This document shows positions 1 through 8,891 of a stretch of 64,000 nt of DNA, piece by piece. The notes under the pieces were generated by a model. The model did not search any database and had not been told where the DNA came from. It saw only the letters and a program-made list of their open reading frames with translations. The position numbers and the translations under genes were made by a program. Source of the stretch: Burkholderiaceae bacterium (lineage in GTDB: Bacteria; Pseudomonadota; Gammaproteobacteria; Burkholderiales; Burkholderiaceae); assembly GCA_947450605.1 (NCBI GenBank), contig CANFWB010000001.1, positions 1-64,000 on the forward strand. Direction: 5' to 3'. Each line of letters opens with the position of its first letter. Position 1 is the stretch's first letter.

Positions 1-48
1 AGAAATAATCCGCTGATCTTTCACGACAACCCTTCAATCCAAAACGGC

Positions 49-73
49 AAAAAAAAATGGGCTTCAAAGCCCA
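49..73 (-). terminator. Rho-independent terminator downstream of rluB
   Basis: A 7-bp perfect stem (TGGGCTT / AAGCCCA, 58-73) is followed, read on the minus strand, by a run of T (complement of the A-run 49-57). It lies about 125 bases past the rluB stop codon and would end the scpB-rluB transcript. Confidence 0.8.
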
Positions 74-197
74 TATTCTCGAAATTCAGAACAGGCCGAC
101 TTACGTTGATCGCAACATCAGTCGGTAACTACCCAAAACAGCAGCGAACTGCTGTAAGTCCAAAATTATAGCTGATTTAGGGGAAAACCGATAGAAA

Positions 198-1958
198 TCA
201 GAAGCTTTCGCTTGGATTTCGAGGTTTTCTAGGCCCTTTAGTAAAAGGTTTGCGCCCTTTTGGTGCGCCCCGTTTAGGGCCGTTTCCAGGACTTTGAGGG
301 CTGGCGGTCACAAAAGCAGACTGGCCATGGTGCACTTTCTTGCCTTTATTACGGTTCTGGCCTTGAGCTCCCTGTCCACCCTGACCACCTTGCCCTGAAC
401 CTTGACCTGGTCTGCCGGCGTTAGTACGACCCCGGAAAGGACCGCGCCCTTCACCTGAACCACCGCCACCAGGTTTACCACCCCGGCCTTGATGCGTTAG
501 AGCGGTATGGCCACTAGCCTGAGTTAAAGCATCCCGTGAACCCCAATAAGAAACCGAGGTTTGCATTGGGTCAGGCTGAAAGTCTTCGCTAGCGGGAGAG
601 TGGCGATCGCGACCCTGCGCATTCGGATTACGACCCTTGTCTTGTGGTTGTGGCATTTTTAAGCCCACAAACTTCATCAAGTTATAGATGCCACCAGCCT
701 CAATCTCCTCCCATTTTCCCCGTCTTAAACGCGGAGGAAGCAAGAAAATACCGTAGCGGGTACGGAGCAAACGAGAAACGGTATGTCCAACGGCTTCAAA
801 CATGCGGCGCACCTCACGGTTACGCCCCTCAGTCAAAGCGACGTGATACCAACGGTTTGCACCATCGCCACCACCCATGGATAAGCGCAAGAATTTAGCT
901 TGGCCATCATCGAGCGTAATGCCGCTCTTTAATTGCGCCATGTTTTCTTGGCTTAACTCACCCAAAATGCGGACAGCGTATTCACGCTCGACGCCGTAGC
1001 GAGGATGCATTAAGCGATTCGCCAACTCACCTGATGTTGTAAACAGTAAGAGGCCTTCGGTATTAAAGTCCAAACGCCCTACTGCAATCCAACGACCTTG
1101 ACGTGGCTTGGGTAGGCGATCAAATACAGTTGGACGACCTTCTGGATCGGACTGACTCACGATTTCGCCTGAAGGCTTGTGATACATGATGACGCGTGGT
1201 GGCTTAGTCTGAATCTTGCGATGCACTGGCTTGCCGTTGATACGCACCTGATCAGTTGGACCAATGCGTTGGCCAATATGTGCCGGTAAACCATTAACTG
1301 ATACACGACCTTGAATAATTAAGTCTTCCATGTCGCGACGTGAGCCCATGCCAACGTCAGCTAATACCTTGTGCAACTTCACCGTATCTTCGTCATCAGC
1401 GTCGTCATCTAAACCATCTAGGTCAGACCACACCTCATCACGCAAGCTAAGCGGTAAATCGTCGATGTTGGCAAATTGCAAACTGCTCATCTCATCGTCA
1501 CTGGGGGCATCCGCATCCTCATCATGACGAACACGTTGAGCACGGCGCTCAGCACCAGTCTGATGAGAAATTTCATTCTCATTAAGACCATCGGGATTTT
1601 TTGTTTCAAGCGCTTCAGGAGCATCTAATGCAGCATCAAATTCCCCAGAAACTACAGATGCAAATAAAGCCTCGCTCTCCGCTGCATTGGGTGCGATTTT
1701 GGCGGATTGGTTGTTACCACCTTCACGCGGACCATTGGACTCGCCGCCCTCACGACGTGGACGATCCTTATTGAATGGGCGCTTCTTATTAAAGGGATGC
1801 TTGCTAGCGCCTGCGCCTTGACGACGTGGGCGACGTGGTCCAGCCTCGCGCCCTTCAGTCGCTGCACCATCCGAAGTGGAAGGCGCTGACTCTCTATTAG
1901 CGGAATTGTCCGATGTCGGTTTAATCGGGGATGAATCGTTTTCGTTGGAGCTTGTCAT
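198..1958 (-). CDS. rluB: 23S rRNA pseudouridine synthase RluB with long disordered tails
   Basis: This is a pseudouridine synthase of the RluB/RsuA family, which in E. coli makes pseudouridine 2605 of 23S rRNA. An S4 RNA-binding domain spans about residues 193-240. The catalytic domain follows, with the GRLD motif at 294-297 (Asp297 the nucleophile) and the family segment [13 protein letters not shown] near 380-392. The protein is 586 residues, about twice the catalytic core. The first 190 residues are charged and low-complexity (basic RRPRR stretch, then an acidic DDDADDED run), and the last 150 are Gly/Arg/Gln-rich with GGQ repeats. Such tails are common in betaproteobacterial RluB. The gene starts 6 bases after scpB and is probably cotranscribed with it. 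Confidence 0.93.
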   Translation of the reverse strand: MTSSNENDSSPIKPTSDNSANRESAPSTSDGAATEGREAGPRRPRRQGAGASKHPFNKKRPFNKDRPRREGGESNGPREGGNNQSAKIAPNAAESEALFASVVSGEFDAALDAPEALETKNPDGLNENEISHQTGAERRAQRVRHDEDADAPSDDEMSSLQFANIDDLPLSLRDEVWSDLDGLDDDADDEDTVKLHKVLADVGMGSRRDMEDLIIQGRVSVNGLPAHIGQRIGPTDQVRINGKPVHRKIQTKPPRVIMYHKPSGEIVSQSDPEGRPTVFDRLPKPRQGRWIAVGRLDFNTEGLLLFTTSGELANRLMHPRYGVEREYAVRILGELSQENMAQLKSGITLDDGQAKFLRLSMGGGDGANRWYHVALTEGRNREVRRMFEAVGHTVSRLLRTRYGIFLLPPRLRRGKWEEIEAGGIYNLMKFVGLKMPQPQDKGRNPNAQGRDRHSPASEDFQPDPMQTSVSYWGSRDALTQASGHTALTHQGRGGKPGGGGSGEGRGPFRGRTNAGRPGQGSGQGGQGGQGAQGQNRNKGKKVHHGQSAFVTASPQSPGNGPKRGAPKGRKPFTKGPRKPRNPSESF

Positions 1959-1964
1959 TAATAA

Positions 1965-2708
1965 TTATTTTTGTTCGTCTGATTTTTCTTCAGACTCTGG
2001 GGTAACTTCTTCTACTTCTTCGATTGTTTCTTCTGTTGTTTCTTCTGGCACTTCTTCTACAGTCACTGCAGCGATTGCTTCGCTCTCTACGTCAATGATG
2101 GCCTGACCGTTTTCATCCAACTCAATCACCGTCTCAACGGTAGCACTTGGATCAAATTCCATTACCGCTTGGCCCAATTGCTCTGCAGCAGCCATCGGGG
2201 CTGCATCTTCCAGCATTGGCAAGCTTTGTAAATTAGTCAAACTTAAATCATCTAAGAACTGTTTTGTCGTTGCGTATAAACCGGGGCGACCAATGGTTTC
2301 TTTATGGCCAATCACCTCCACCCATCCACGATCTTCCAATTGCTTCATGACGTTACTGCTCACAGCAACACCACGAATCTCTTCGATTTCGCCACGAGTG
2401 ACGGGTTGACGGTAGGCAATAATCGCCAAAGTCTCCATCACCGCACGAGAATACTTTGGCGGTTTTTCTGGAGTCAAACGATCGAGATATTCGCGCATCG
2501 ACAAACGACTCTGAAAACGCCAGCCAGTCGCAATGTGCACCAACTCCATGCCTTTGTCTTCCCAAGCCTTCTGAAGCTCCAAAAGAACATCATCAATCTC
2601 GCCAGCGGCAATGTCATCGACAAATAAGCGCGTGAGATCAGCAACTGTCAGTGGTTCTTGCGCGCACAAGAGGGCTGTTTCAATTACGCGTTTATTGTGA
2701 TCATCCAT
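1965..2708 (-). CDS. scpB: Segregation and condensation protein B
   Basis: ScpB is the kleisin-associated subunit of the SMC-ScpAB condensin that compacts and segregates the chromosome. Two winged-helix domains are recognisable, including the conserved stretch LAIIAYRQPVTRGEIEEIRGV and the later GRPGLYATT segment. I chose the ATG at 2708 (protein begins MDDHNKRVIETALLC, the usual family start). The frame stays open to a GTG at 2789, but that codon has no spaced ribosome site. The C-terminal 80 residues are an acidic, Glu-rich tail coded by TTC/TTCTTC repeats on the plus strand, longer than in most homologues. The scpB-rluB order is usual in this group. Confidence 0.93.
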   Translation of the reverse strand: MDDHNKRVIETALLCAQEPLTVADLTRLFVDDIAAGEIDDVLLELQKAWEDKGMELVHIATGWRFQSRLSMREYLDRLTPEKPPKYSRAVMETLAIIAYRQPVTRGEIEEIRGVAVSSNVMKQLEDRGWVEVIGHKETIGRPGLYATTKQFLDDLSLTNLQSLPMLEDAAPMAAAEQLGQAVMEFDPSATVETVIELDENGQAIIDVESEAIAAVTVEEVPEETTEETIEEVEEVTPESEEKSDEQK

Positions 2709-2910
2709 AAAATTCGGGCTATCAGGTAACGACCTGATGAGGGTATAAAAATGTATTTCAGTAATGGGTTGGTGGTGTTCTGGTGGCACTCTTTAGCTAC
2801 TACGGGCCATGCATCCATAACAATTCACTTAGGATAGCTACCCGCGCTGAAACGAAGTCTTTTTCGCTCACCGTTCGGCCATTATAAGGGAGGCTCAATA
2901 CAATAGCCAT

Positions 2911-3825
2911 ATGCACGAAATTACCTCCCTAGCCCGACTTTCACCCCCTGAGACCGATACAAGGCGCCGTTTCTTGAGCTTAGGCCTGGGTTTAGGGGCC
3001 CTCATTGGGGCTTCAAGCCTCACTGGGTGTGGCTCAATGGGTAGTCGCAAACCCGTTATTGGCCTCGCTTTAGGGGCGGGTGCTGCGCGAGGTTTTGCCC
3101 ATATCGGGGTAATTAAGGCTCTTGAAGCTCAAGGCATCAGGCCCGATATCGTGGTGGGCAGCAGTGCCGGCAGCGTCATTGCCGCCTTACTGGCCTCTGG
3201 CGCCACGGGCAACGATCTCAATCGGCTTGCCCTCACTTTAGATGAAGCCACCATCGCAGACTGGGGTCTCCCTTTTGCTGGTAGATTTGGTGGACTGATC
3301 AAAGGTGACGCCCTCCAGAACATGGTGAACCGCGAAGTACAAAATAAGTCTATTGAGCAAATGCGCATTCCATTAGGCATCGTGGCTACCGAACTGCAAT
3401 CGGGCAAAGGTGTTCTATTTAGAACTGGCAATACAGGCCTAGCAGTGCGTGCCTCGTGCAGTGTTCCGGGCGTATTTCAGCCAGCAGTCATCAGCGGAAA
3501 AGAGTATGTGGATGGCGGTTTGGTGGCGCCCGTCCCGGCAAGTTATGCCAGACAGATGGGTGCAACCCTCGTGATTGCAGTCAACATCTCTTCAGAACCT
3601 GTTCACCAAGATGCGAGCGGAACTTTCGGCATCCTGCAACAAACCATTTCCATCATGCAACGCAGCATCAACCAATATGAATTGAAGGGTGCCGATATTG
3701 TGATCACCCCCCTGCTCAAACAAATGAGTAGTGGTGACTTCAAATCCAGAAATGCTGCGATCCTTGCCGGCGAGATGGCCGCACAAGAGCAAATGGGGTT
3801 GATTAAAGAAAAGTTAAAGCAGTAA
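2911..3825 (+). CDS. Patatin-like phospholipase (RssA type), putative lipoprotein
   Basis: This is a patatin-family serine hydrolase (Ser-Asp dyad), predicted to cleave acyl esters of lipids. The oxyanion motif GAGAARG is at 55-61, the nucleophile motif GSSAG at 83-87 (Ser85), and the Asp of DGG is Asp201. The N-terminus has a twin-arginine-like RRRF followed by a hydrophobic stretch and a lipobox ending at Cys40 (LTGC), so the mature protein is probably a periplasm-facing lipoprotein. Many RssA relatives lack such a signal. A GGGAGG-like element lies about 18 bases before the ATG. It is transcribed away from scpB. The substrate is unknown. Confidence 0.85.
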   Translation: MHEITSLARLSPPETDTRRRFLSLGLGLGALIGASSLTGCGSMGSRKPVIGLALGAGAARGFAHIGVIKALEAQGIRPDIVVGSSAGSVIAALLASGATGNDLNRLALTLDEATIADWGLPFAGRFGGLIKGDALQNMVNREVQNKSIEQMRIPLGIVATELQSGKGVLFRTGNTGLAVRASCSVPGVFQPAVISGKEYVDGGLVAPVPASYARQMGATLVIAVNISSEPVHQDASGTFGILQQTISIMQRSINQYELKGADIVITPLLKQMSSGDFKSRNAAILAGEMAAQEQMGLIKEKLKQ

Positions 3826-3856
3826 CCCTCCTCCACATCTCCATTTGATAAGCAGG

Positions 3857-4024
3857 GAAATTACTTATGATCAAGCCAAAAATAGAATGAGAGCGTTTGG
3901 GTTTTTGCGATGTCGATTACATACATTAGTGTTTACGGAAACCGATAAAGAAATACGAGTCATTAGCCTGAGGAAGGCAAACAAGCGGGAGCTCACTGAA
4001 TATGAAAAACAAATCCAAGATTGA
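3857..4024 (+). pseudogene. brnT: brnT toxin remnant with internal deletion
   Basis: One open frame overlaps the start of brnA by 23 bases and carries both ends of a BrnT-type RNase toxin. It begins EITYDQAKN, like a BrnT N-terminus. It then passes straight into RMRAFGFL and ends with the typical BrnT C-terminus RVISLRKANKRELTEY. Only about 55 codons are present, against the usual 90 or so, so roughly 35-40 central residues are missing. The codon where the ATG is expected is AGG. An internal ATG at 3887 would give only 45 residues. I recognised the family from memory of its ends; no alignment was run. Confidence 0.6.
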
Positions 4025-4274
4025 TGATGAAAACTTTGAGTGGTCGGCTGAGGAGCTTAAGAAGTCGAAAACATTTCAAGATCTGCCAGCATCGCTACAA
4101 GCCAAATTGGCATCCAGAAAACCAAGGGGCGCTCAAGTATCACCAACTAAAGTCTCAACCACAATTCGTCTATCTACTGAGGTGATAGAGGCATTTAAGG
4201 CATCGGGATCAGGATGGCAGACCAGAATTGACTTAGCACTAAAGGAGTGGTTAAGCGAACATACACTTGCCTAA
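4002..4274 (+). CDS. brnA: BrnA-type antitoxin
   Basis: BrnA proteins are ribbon-helix-helix antitoxins that bind the toxin BrnT and repress the shared promoter. The C-terminal half has the hallmark pattern of the family: TTIRLSTEVIEAFKASG, then GWQTRIDLALKEWL. The N-terminal half is charged, as expected for the toxin-binding arm. The length of 90 residues is normal. A GGGAG element lies about 14 bases before the ATG. It overlaps the damaged brnT reading frame, in the usual brnT-brnA order, so this intact antitoxin appears to outlive its toxin. Confidence 0.82.
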   Translation: MKNKSKIDDENFEWSAEELKKSKTFQDLPASLQAKLASRKPRGAQVSPTKVSTTIRLSTEVIEAFKASGSGWQTRIDLALKEWLSEHTLA

Positions 4275-4297
4275 CAGGATGGCAATCAATGCAGGGC

Positions 4298-4981
4298 TTA
4301 CAGGCTGCGGGACTTACGCTTGAGCTTATTGACTTCGTTCAACAACTCTTGACGCTCTGCATCACCCAAGTTGTCGCTACCGTCTAAACGGCGGGCACCG
4401 TCAAATCGCTTATCCCAGTAAAGACTTCCAAGATCATCTACACGCACGCTAGTGCCCTTAGATGGCGAGTGAATAAACTTATTGTCGCCAACGTAAATGC
4501 CGACATGAGAAAAAGTTAAACGCATGGTGTTGAAGAACACCAAATCACCAGGCTGTAATTCTTCACGGTTAATAGGCTTGCCAACACGGCTCATTTGAGT
4601 CGCTTTGCGAGGCAACAAAAAGCCCAACTTATCTTTAAAAACATAGCCAACAAAACTACTGCCATCCAAACCAGACTGCGGCAACTCAGCATCCCAGCGA
4701 TAACGCACGCCAATCACCTCCATGGCACGGTTAATCAACTCATCCGATTTGCCGCTAACAGAATCAGCTAAGCGATCAGATACACGAGCAAAGTAGGACT
4801 TACCCACCTGAAACATGCTTTCCTTAGGGGTATCTTTGGCAACATCCGCTGAAGTTTCTTTTGCAGAATCCGGAGTGGCATCCACCGCCATTACTGGGTG
4901 CGCGGCGAGCACGATCGCAAACAAAAACGCCTTTGGCATTTGTTTAACTAGTGCTGACAAGAAGTCTTTTTGAAAAATCAT
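4298..4981 (-). CDS. NlpC/P60-fold (C40) protein lacking the catalytic Cys
   Basis: The fold is that of cell-wall endopeptidases that cut between D-Glu and diaminopimelate. A signal peptide ends near residue 32. The NlpC/P60 domain spans about 80-195 and keeps the motifs LPRKATQM, LQPGDLVFF, FSHVGIYVG (His159) and FIHSPS (His171). The catalytic Cys of the family motif DCSG is replaced: the sequence reads DGSS with Gly107 (codon GGC at 4663-4661). The preceding YxWGG motif has also become RWDAE. A dead enzyme with a binding or regulatory role seems more likely than an active peptidase. A charged helix closes the C-terminus. It is a single gene with no operon partner. Confidence 0.85.
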   Translation of the reverse strand: MIFQKDFLSALVKQMPKAFLFAIVLAAHPVMAVDATPDSAKETSADVAKDTPKESMFQVGKSYFARVSDRLADSVSGKSDELINRAMEVIGVRYRWDAELPQSGLDGSSFVGYVFKDKLGFLLPRKATQMSRVGKPINREELQPGDLVFFNTMRLTFSHVGIYVGDNKFIHSPSKGTSVRVDDLGSLYWDKRFDGARRLDGSDNLGDAERQELLNEVNKLKRKSRSL

Positions 4982-5119
4982 TGGCCCATTCTAACAAAGA
5001 AGCCCCACTTAACCAAATCCTAACCCCTAGGCTAACTCATTGTTTTGAATAGAATATTTACCATTATTGGGCATGAATGCACCAATTTAGCGCCCTGTAG
5101 AGCGTATTTCTTTAAATCC

Positions 5120-6796
5120 TTAAGTCAGCTCGGCGGCTTTAAAGAGCTCTTGGGTATAGGTTTGGCGGGGATTCCGAATCAAAGTCTCCGTATCCCCAAA
5201 CTCCACTACCCGACCCGCTTTCAGAACCAGGATTTCATGTGACATCGCCCGAATCACGGCCAAGTCATGGCTAATCATGAGATAGGCCAAGTTGTATTTC
5301 TTCTGAAGTTCGGTCAGCAAGGCAAGCACTTGTTTTTGGATCGACACATCCAGCGCTGAAGTGGGTTCGTCCAGCACCAAGATTTGCGGTTTCAGAATTA
5401 AGGCGCGGGCAATGGCGATGCGCTGCCTCTGACCACCAGAAAATTCGTGGGGATAGCGAGTCAGTGCTGAACGATCCATTCCGACCTCGCGCAAAATATC
5501 TAAGACGCGAGCCTCACGCTCTGCCGCAGATAACTTGGGGAAGTGAACATCTAGCCCCTCGGAAATGATTTGCATCACATTCATACGTGGAGAAAGCGAA
5601 CCAAATGGATCTTGAAAAATGACCTGCAAACTCGAACGCATTGCTCGGCGTTCAGCTGGTTTCAACTTTTGCCAATCAGTACCCAACACATCTACATCAC
5701 CAGTAATCTCTGCAGCAGAATCGCCTAATAAACCTAAAACTGCCATCCCTAAGGTAGTTTTGCCAGAACCAGACTCACCAATGACACCAATCGTCTGCCC
5801 CTGCTTTAGCTCAAAGCCGACCTTACGCAACACTTGGTGACGTGGGGACTGTTTAAACCATCCCACTGAATCCGTCCCTGGATAGGAGACTGATAAGTTC
5901 TCCGTCTTCAGCAGCACTGGCGCCAAAGGCATGACTGGCGCGAGATCACGTACCGGCGCGCTATTGACCAGGGCTTTTGTATAAGGATCCTCTGGATGCT
6001 TAAACACCTGCGAAGTTAGGCCAACCTCTATGAGCTTGCCTTGATTGAGAACAGCAACTCTCTGAGCGAAATGCTTCACTAAATTGAGATCGTGAGTGAT
6101 GAGCAAAATCGCCATGCCGCCCTGCTCTTTCGACTCCTCCTGCAACTCTTTGAGTAAATCTAAGATCTGCAGACGCAAGCTCACATCTAGGGCGGTAGTG
6201 GGTTCATCGGCAATCAGCAGTCGCGGCTTGCAAGCCAAGGCCATGGCAATCATGGCGCGTTGACGCTGCCCACCGGAAAGCTGATGCGGATAAGAATGAA
6301 AACGTTTTTCTGGTTCAGGGATGCCCGTCTTTTTAAGCAAATCAATCGCCGCAGACATGCAATCCGCTTTAGAAATCAGAGGCTGATATACCTGCACCGC
6401 CTCGACTATTTGATTACCTATAGTGAATAAAGGATTAAGCGCAGTCATTGGCTCCTGAAACACCATGGCAATCTCACGACCCCGAATCTCTCGAATATCC
6501 TGTATCGGCAGTGAGAGCAAATCAATAGGGTGGGCACTAGATTGCTTACCACCGCTCCATAGAATGCGGCCAGTACTTTTAGCGCCCTCTGGCTCGAGTC
6601 TTAATGGGGCTAGCGCAGTAAGCGTCTTGCCTGAGCCAGATTCCCCAACTAAAGCAACCCGCTCACCCACGCCAATCTCTAAATTCAAATGGCTAACAGC
6701 AAACTTCTCACGACGACCCGACCCAAAAGAGATGGAGAAGTCTTCAAACCGTAACAGTGGAGTCACTGGTTGTTGCAAGTCGCTGGCTCTGCTCAT
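5120..6796 (-). CDS. yejF: Peptide ABC transporter, fused double ATPase (YejF type)
   Basis: Two complete oligopeptide-type ABC ATPase domains are joined in one chain of 558 residues, as in YejF, which drives import of peptides such as microcin C in E. coli. Each half has a Walker A (GESGSGKT) and a signature (LSGGQRQR in the first half, FSGGQRQR in the second), with Walker B sequences LLIADEP and ILVLDEP. Each half also has the oligopeptide-family C-terminal extension (PYTKAL; the equivalent YTQELF in the second). The ATG overlaps the stop of yejE by 4 bases. It is the last gene of the yejABEF-like operon. Confidence 0.9.
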   Translation of the reverse strand: MSRASDLQQPVTPLLRFEDFSISFGSGRREKFAVSHLNLEIGVGERVALVGESGSGKTLTALAPLRLEPEGAKSTGRILWSGGKQSSAHPIDLLSLPIQDIREIRGREIAMVFQEPMTALNPLFTIGNQIVEAVQVYQPLISKADCMSAAIDLLKKTGIPEPEKRFHSYPHQLSGGQRQRAMIAMALACKPRLLIADEPTTALDVSLRLQILDLLKELQEESKEQGGMAILLITHDLNLVKHFAQRVAVLNQGKLIEVGLTSQVFKHPEDPYTKALVNSAPVRDLAPVMPLAPVLLKTENLSVSYPGTDSVGWFKQSPRHQVLRKVGFELKQGQTIGVIGESGSGKTTLGMAVLGLLGDSAAEITGDVDVLGTDWQKLKPAERRAMRSSLQVIFQDPFGSLSPRMNVMQIISEGLDVHFPKLSAAEREARVLDILREVGMDRSALTRYPHEFSGGQRQRIAIARALILKPQILVLDEPTSALDVSIQKQVLALLTELQKKYNLAYLMISHDLAVIRAMSHEILVLKAGRVVEFGDTETLIRNPRQTYTQELFKAAELT

Positions 6797-7818
6797 GAGC
6801 GACCCCCACCCACAGCACCGGATTTACGAGAATCAAATGCATCGCGCAGTGCCTCACCCATAAAGGTCAGCAATAGCAATGTGGCAACAAGTACCACAAA
6901 GGTTGATAACGAAATCCACCACGCATCCAAATTGCTCTTGCCTTGTGAAAGCAATTCACCAAGACTTGGGGTTCCCGGAGGAACACCAAGACCCAAAAAA
7001 TCCAAACTCGTGAGCGACAAAATCGCCGCACTCATTCTGAAAGGAAGAAAAGTAATGACTGGCGTCAGGCTATTGGGCAGAATATGGCGGCGCATGATTT
7101 GCAGGTTAGTCAATCCCAGCGCTCGTGCAGCACGCACATACTCGAGAGCGCGATTACGGAAGAACTCTGCGCGCACATAGTCTGACAAGCCCATCCAGCC
7201 AAAAGCTGCTAGCAAAATAATCAACAACCAAATGCTCGGGTTAAAGATGGAAGCAAAAATAATCAGTAAGTACAGCTCGGGCATGGCTGACCAGATCTCA
7301 ATTAAGCGCTGAGAGATCAGGTCAAACTTACCCCCAAAGAAGCCCATCAAAGAGCCGGTGATTATCCCTACGCTCACGCCAACGATGGTGAGTGCCAAGC
7401 CAAACAGAATAGATAGGCGGAAGCCATAAATTAAGCGTGACAACACATCGCGCCCACGATCATCAGTCCCTAACCAGTTATCAAAAGACGGTGGCGCTGG
7501 ATTGGGAACTTTTGAAAAGTAATTGAGCGTCTCATAGCTGTACGGAATGGGGGGATAGATTGCCCAATTGCCATTACTCGTAATGTTATGACGAATATCA
7601 GGATCTAAAAAGTCGGTTGGGGTTGCAAAGTCTCCACCAAACACCCGCTCTGGTTGAGTCTTCACGATCGGGAAATAAAACTTGCCTTGATAGCGCACGA
7701 TCAAAGGCTTGTCGTTTGCAATGAGCTCAGCGCCCATCGAGAGACCAAACAGCACCATGAAAATCCACAGGCTAACGTAACCCATGCGACTGTTCTTAAA
7801 GCGATACCAACGACTCAT
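6793..7818 (-). CDS. yejE: Peptide ABC transporter permease (YejE type)
   Basis: This inner-membrane permease of the Dpp/Opp family has an N-terminal OppC-like anchor (about 15-35) and a large periplasmic loop rich in aromatic residues. The loop contains the DNWLGTDDRGRDVLSRLIYG segment typical of OppC-type subunits. Five further membrane segments follow. The ATPase-contact (EAA) loop is seen as RAARALGLTNLQIMRRHILPN. Both ends overlap neighbours by 4 bases (ATGA), consistent with translational coupling. Confidence 0.9.
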   Translation of the reverse strand: MSRWYRFKNSRMGYVSLWIFMVLFGLSMGAELIANDKPLIVRYQGKFYFPIVKTQPERVFGGDFATPTDFLDPDIRHNITSNGNWAIYPPIPYSYETLNYFSKVPNPAPPSFDNWLGTDDRGRDVLSRLIYGFRLSILFGLALTIVGVSVGIITGSLMGFFGGKFDLISQRLIEIWSAMPELYLLIIFASIFNPSIWLLIILLAAFGWMGLSDYVRAEFFRNRALEYVRAARALGLTNLQIMRRHILPNSLTPVITFLPFRMSAAILSLTSLDFLGLGVPPGTPSLGELLSQGKSNLDAWWISLSTFVVLVATLLLLTFMGEALRDAFDSRKSGAVGGGRS

Positions 7819-8891
7819 GATCCACCCCCTGCACCAAACTGAATGCGAGGATCAATGTAGACATAACAAAGATCAGAAATCAACTTGGTAAAGAGGCCAA
7901 TCAAGGTAAAGAGATAGAGCGTTCCAAAAACTACTGGGTAATCACGGCGCATGACTGACTCATAAGAGAGTAAGCCCAGCCCATCTAAAGAAAATAAAGT
8001 CTCGATTAGTAGTGAGCCAGTAAAAAAGGCGCCAATGAATGCCGCCGGGAAACCCGTCACTAAAGGCAGCAGTGCATTACGAAATACATGCTTCCAAAGA
8101 ACTTGTTTCTCCGTAAGCCCTTTTGCTCTCGCAGTTAAAACATACTGCTTACGAATCTCTTCTAAAAATGAATTCTTAGTCAGCATCGTGATGACTGCGA
8201 AACTTCCTAAAACCGATGCGGTGATAGGCAGTACTAAGTGCCATAAATAATCCATCACCTTGCCCATCATACTTAGCTCACTCCAATTATCTGAAGTAAG
8301 GCCACGCAGCGGAAAGATCTGCAGGAAACTACCGCCGCCAAAGATGACCAGCAGCAGTACACCCAGTACAAAGCCTGGAATGGCATAGCCCACCAAAATC
8401 ATCGTGCTCGTGATCGCATCAAAGCGTGAACCATCCCTAACTGCCTTAGCAATGCCCAAGGGGATTGACACTAAATAGGTAAGAAAGAATGTCCATAGAC
8501 CAATACTGATCGACACTGGCAATTTAGAGACCACGAGCTGCCAAACGCTTTGGTGTTGGTAGTAGCTCTCACCCAAATCAAATTGCGCAAAACGTTTGAG
8601 CATCATGAAATAACGCTCTACCGGCGGCTTATCAAATCCATAAAGCACTTTTACTTCTGCCAAACGCTCTGCATCTACCCCCTGGCGCCCGCGATAGTTA
8701 CTACCACCCCCCGAGGACTCGGCGCCACTCACTGCAGCATCTCCCTTGCCCTTCAGTTCCAACATCAATTGCTCGACTGGGCCGCCTGGTACAAATTGCA
8801 CCACGGCAAAAGTGAGCGTCAGGACACCTAACAAGGTAGGAATCATCAAGAGCATGCGCTTGATGATGTATGACCACATTTGCCCTTGCAT
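7815..8891 (-). CDS. yejB: Peptide ABC transporter permease (YejB type)
   Basis: This is the partner permease of the Dpp/Opp family, OppB/YejB-like. It has an N-terminal membrane segment (RMLLMIPTLLGVLTLTF), the periplasmic QFVPGGPVEQ motif of the subfamily, and five more membrane segments. The EAA loop is ARAKGLTEKQVLWKHVFRNALLP. I placed the start at the ATG at 8891, which shares bases with the TAA stop of yejA (TAATG). The frame extends upstream to 8930, but that would run into yejA. A Gly/Ser-rich insert follows the first membrane segment. Confidence 0.9.
   Translation of the reverse strand: MQGQMWSYIIKRMLLMIPTLLGVLTLTFAVVQFVPGGPVEQLMLELKGKGDAAVSGAESSGGGSNYRGRQGVDAERLAEVKVLYGFDKPPVERYFMMLKRFAQFDLGESYYQHQSVWQLVVSKLPVSISIGLWTFFLTYLVSIPLGIAKAVRDGSRFDAITSTMILVGYAIPGFVLGVLLLVIFGGGSFLQIFPLRGLTSDNWSELSMMGKVMDYLWHLVLPITASVLGSFAVITMLTKNSFLEEIRKQYVLTARAKGLTEKQVLWKHVFRNALLPLVTGFPAAFIGAFFTGSLLIETLFSLDGLGLLSYESVMRRDYPVVFGTLYLFTLIGLFTKLISDLCYVYIDPRIQFGAGGGS

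Noticed and set aside
2709..2789. Upstream GTG start for scpB giving 27 extra residues
   Set aside because: The extra residues do not resemble ScpB N-termini and AAAGA sits too close to the GTG; the ATG at 2708 matches the family start.
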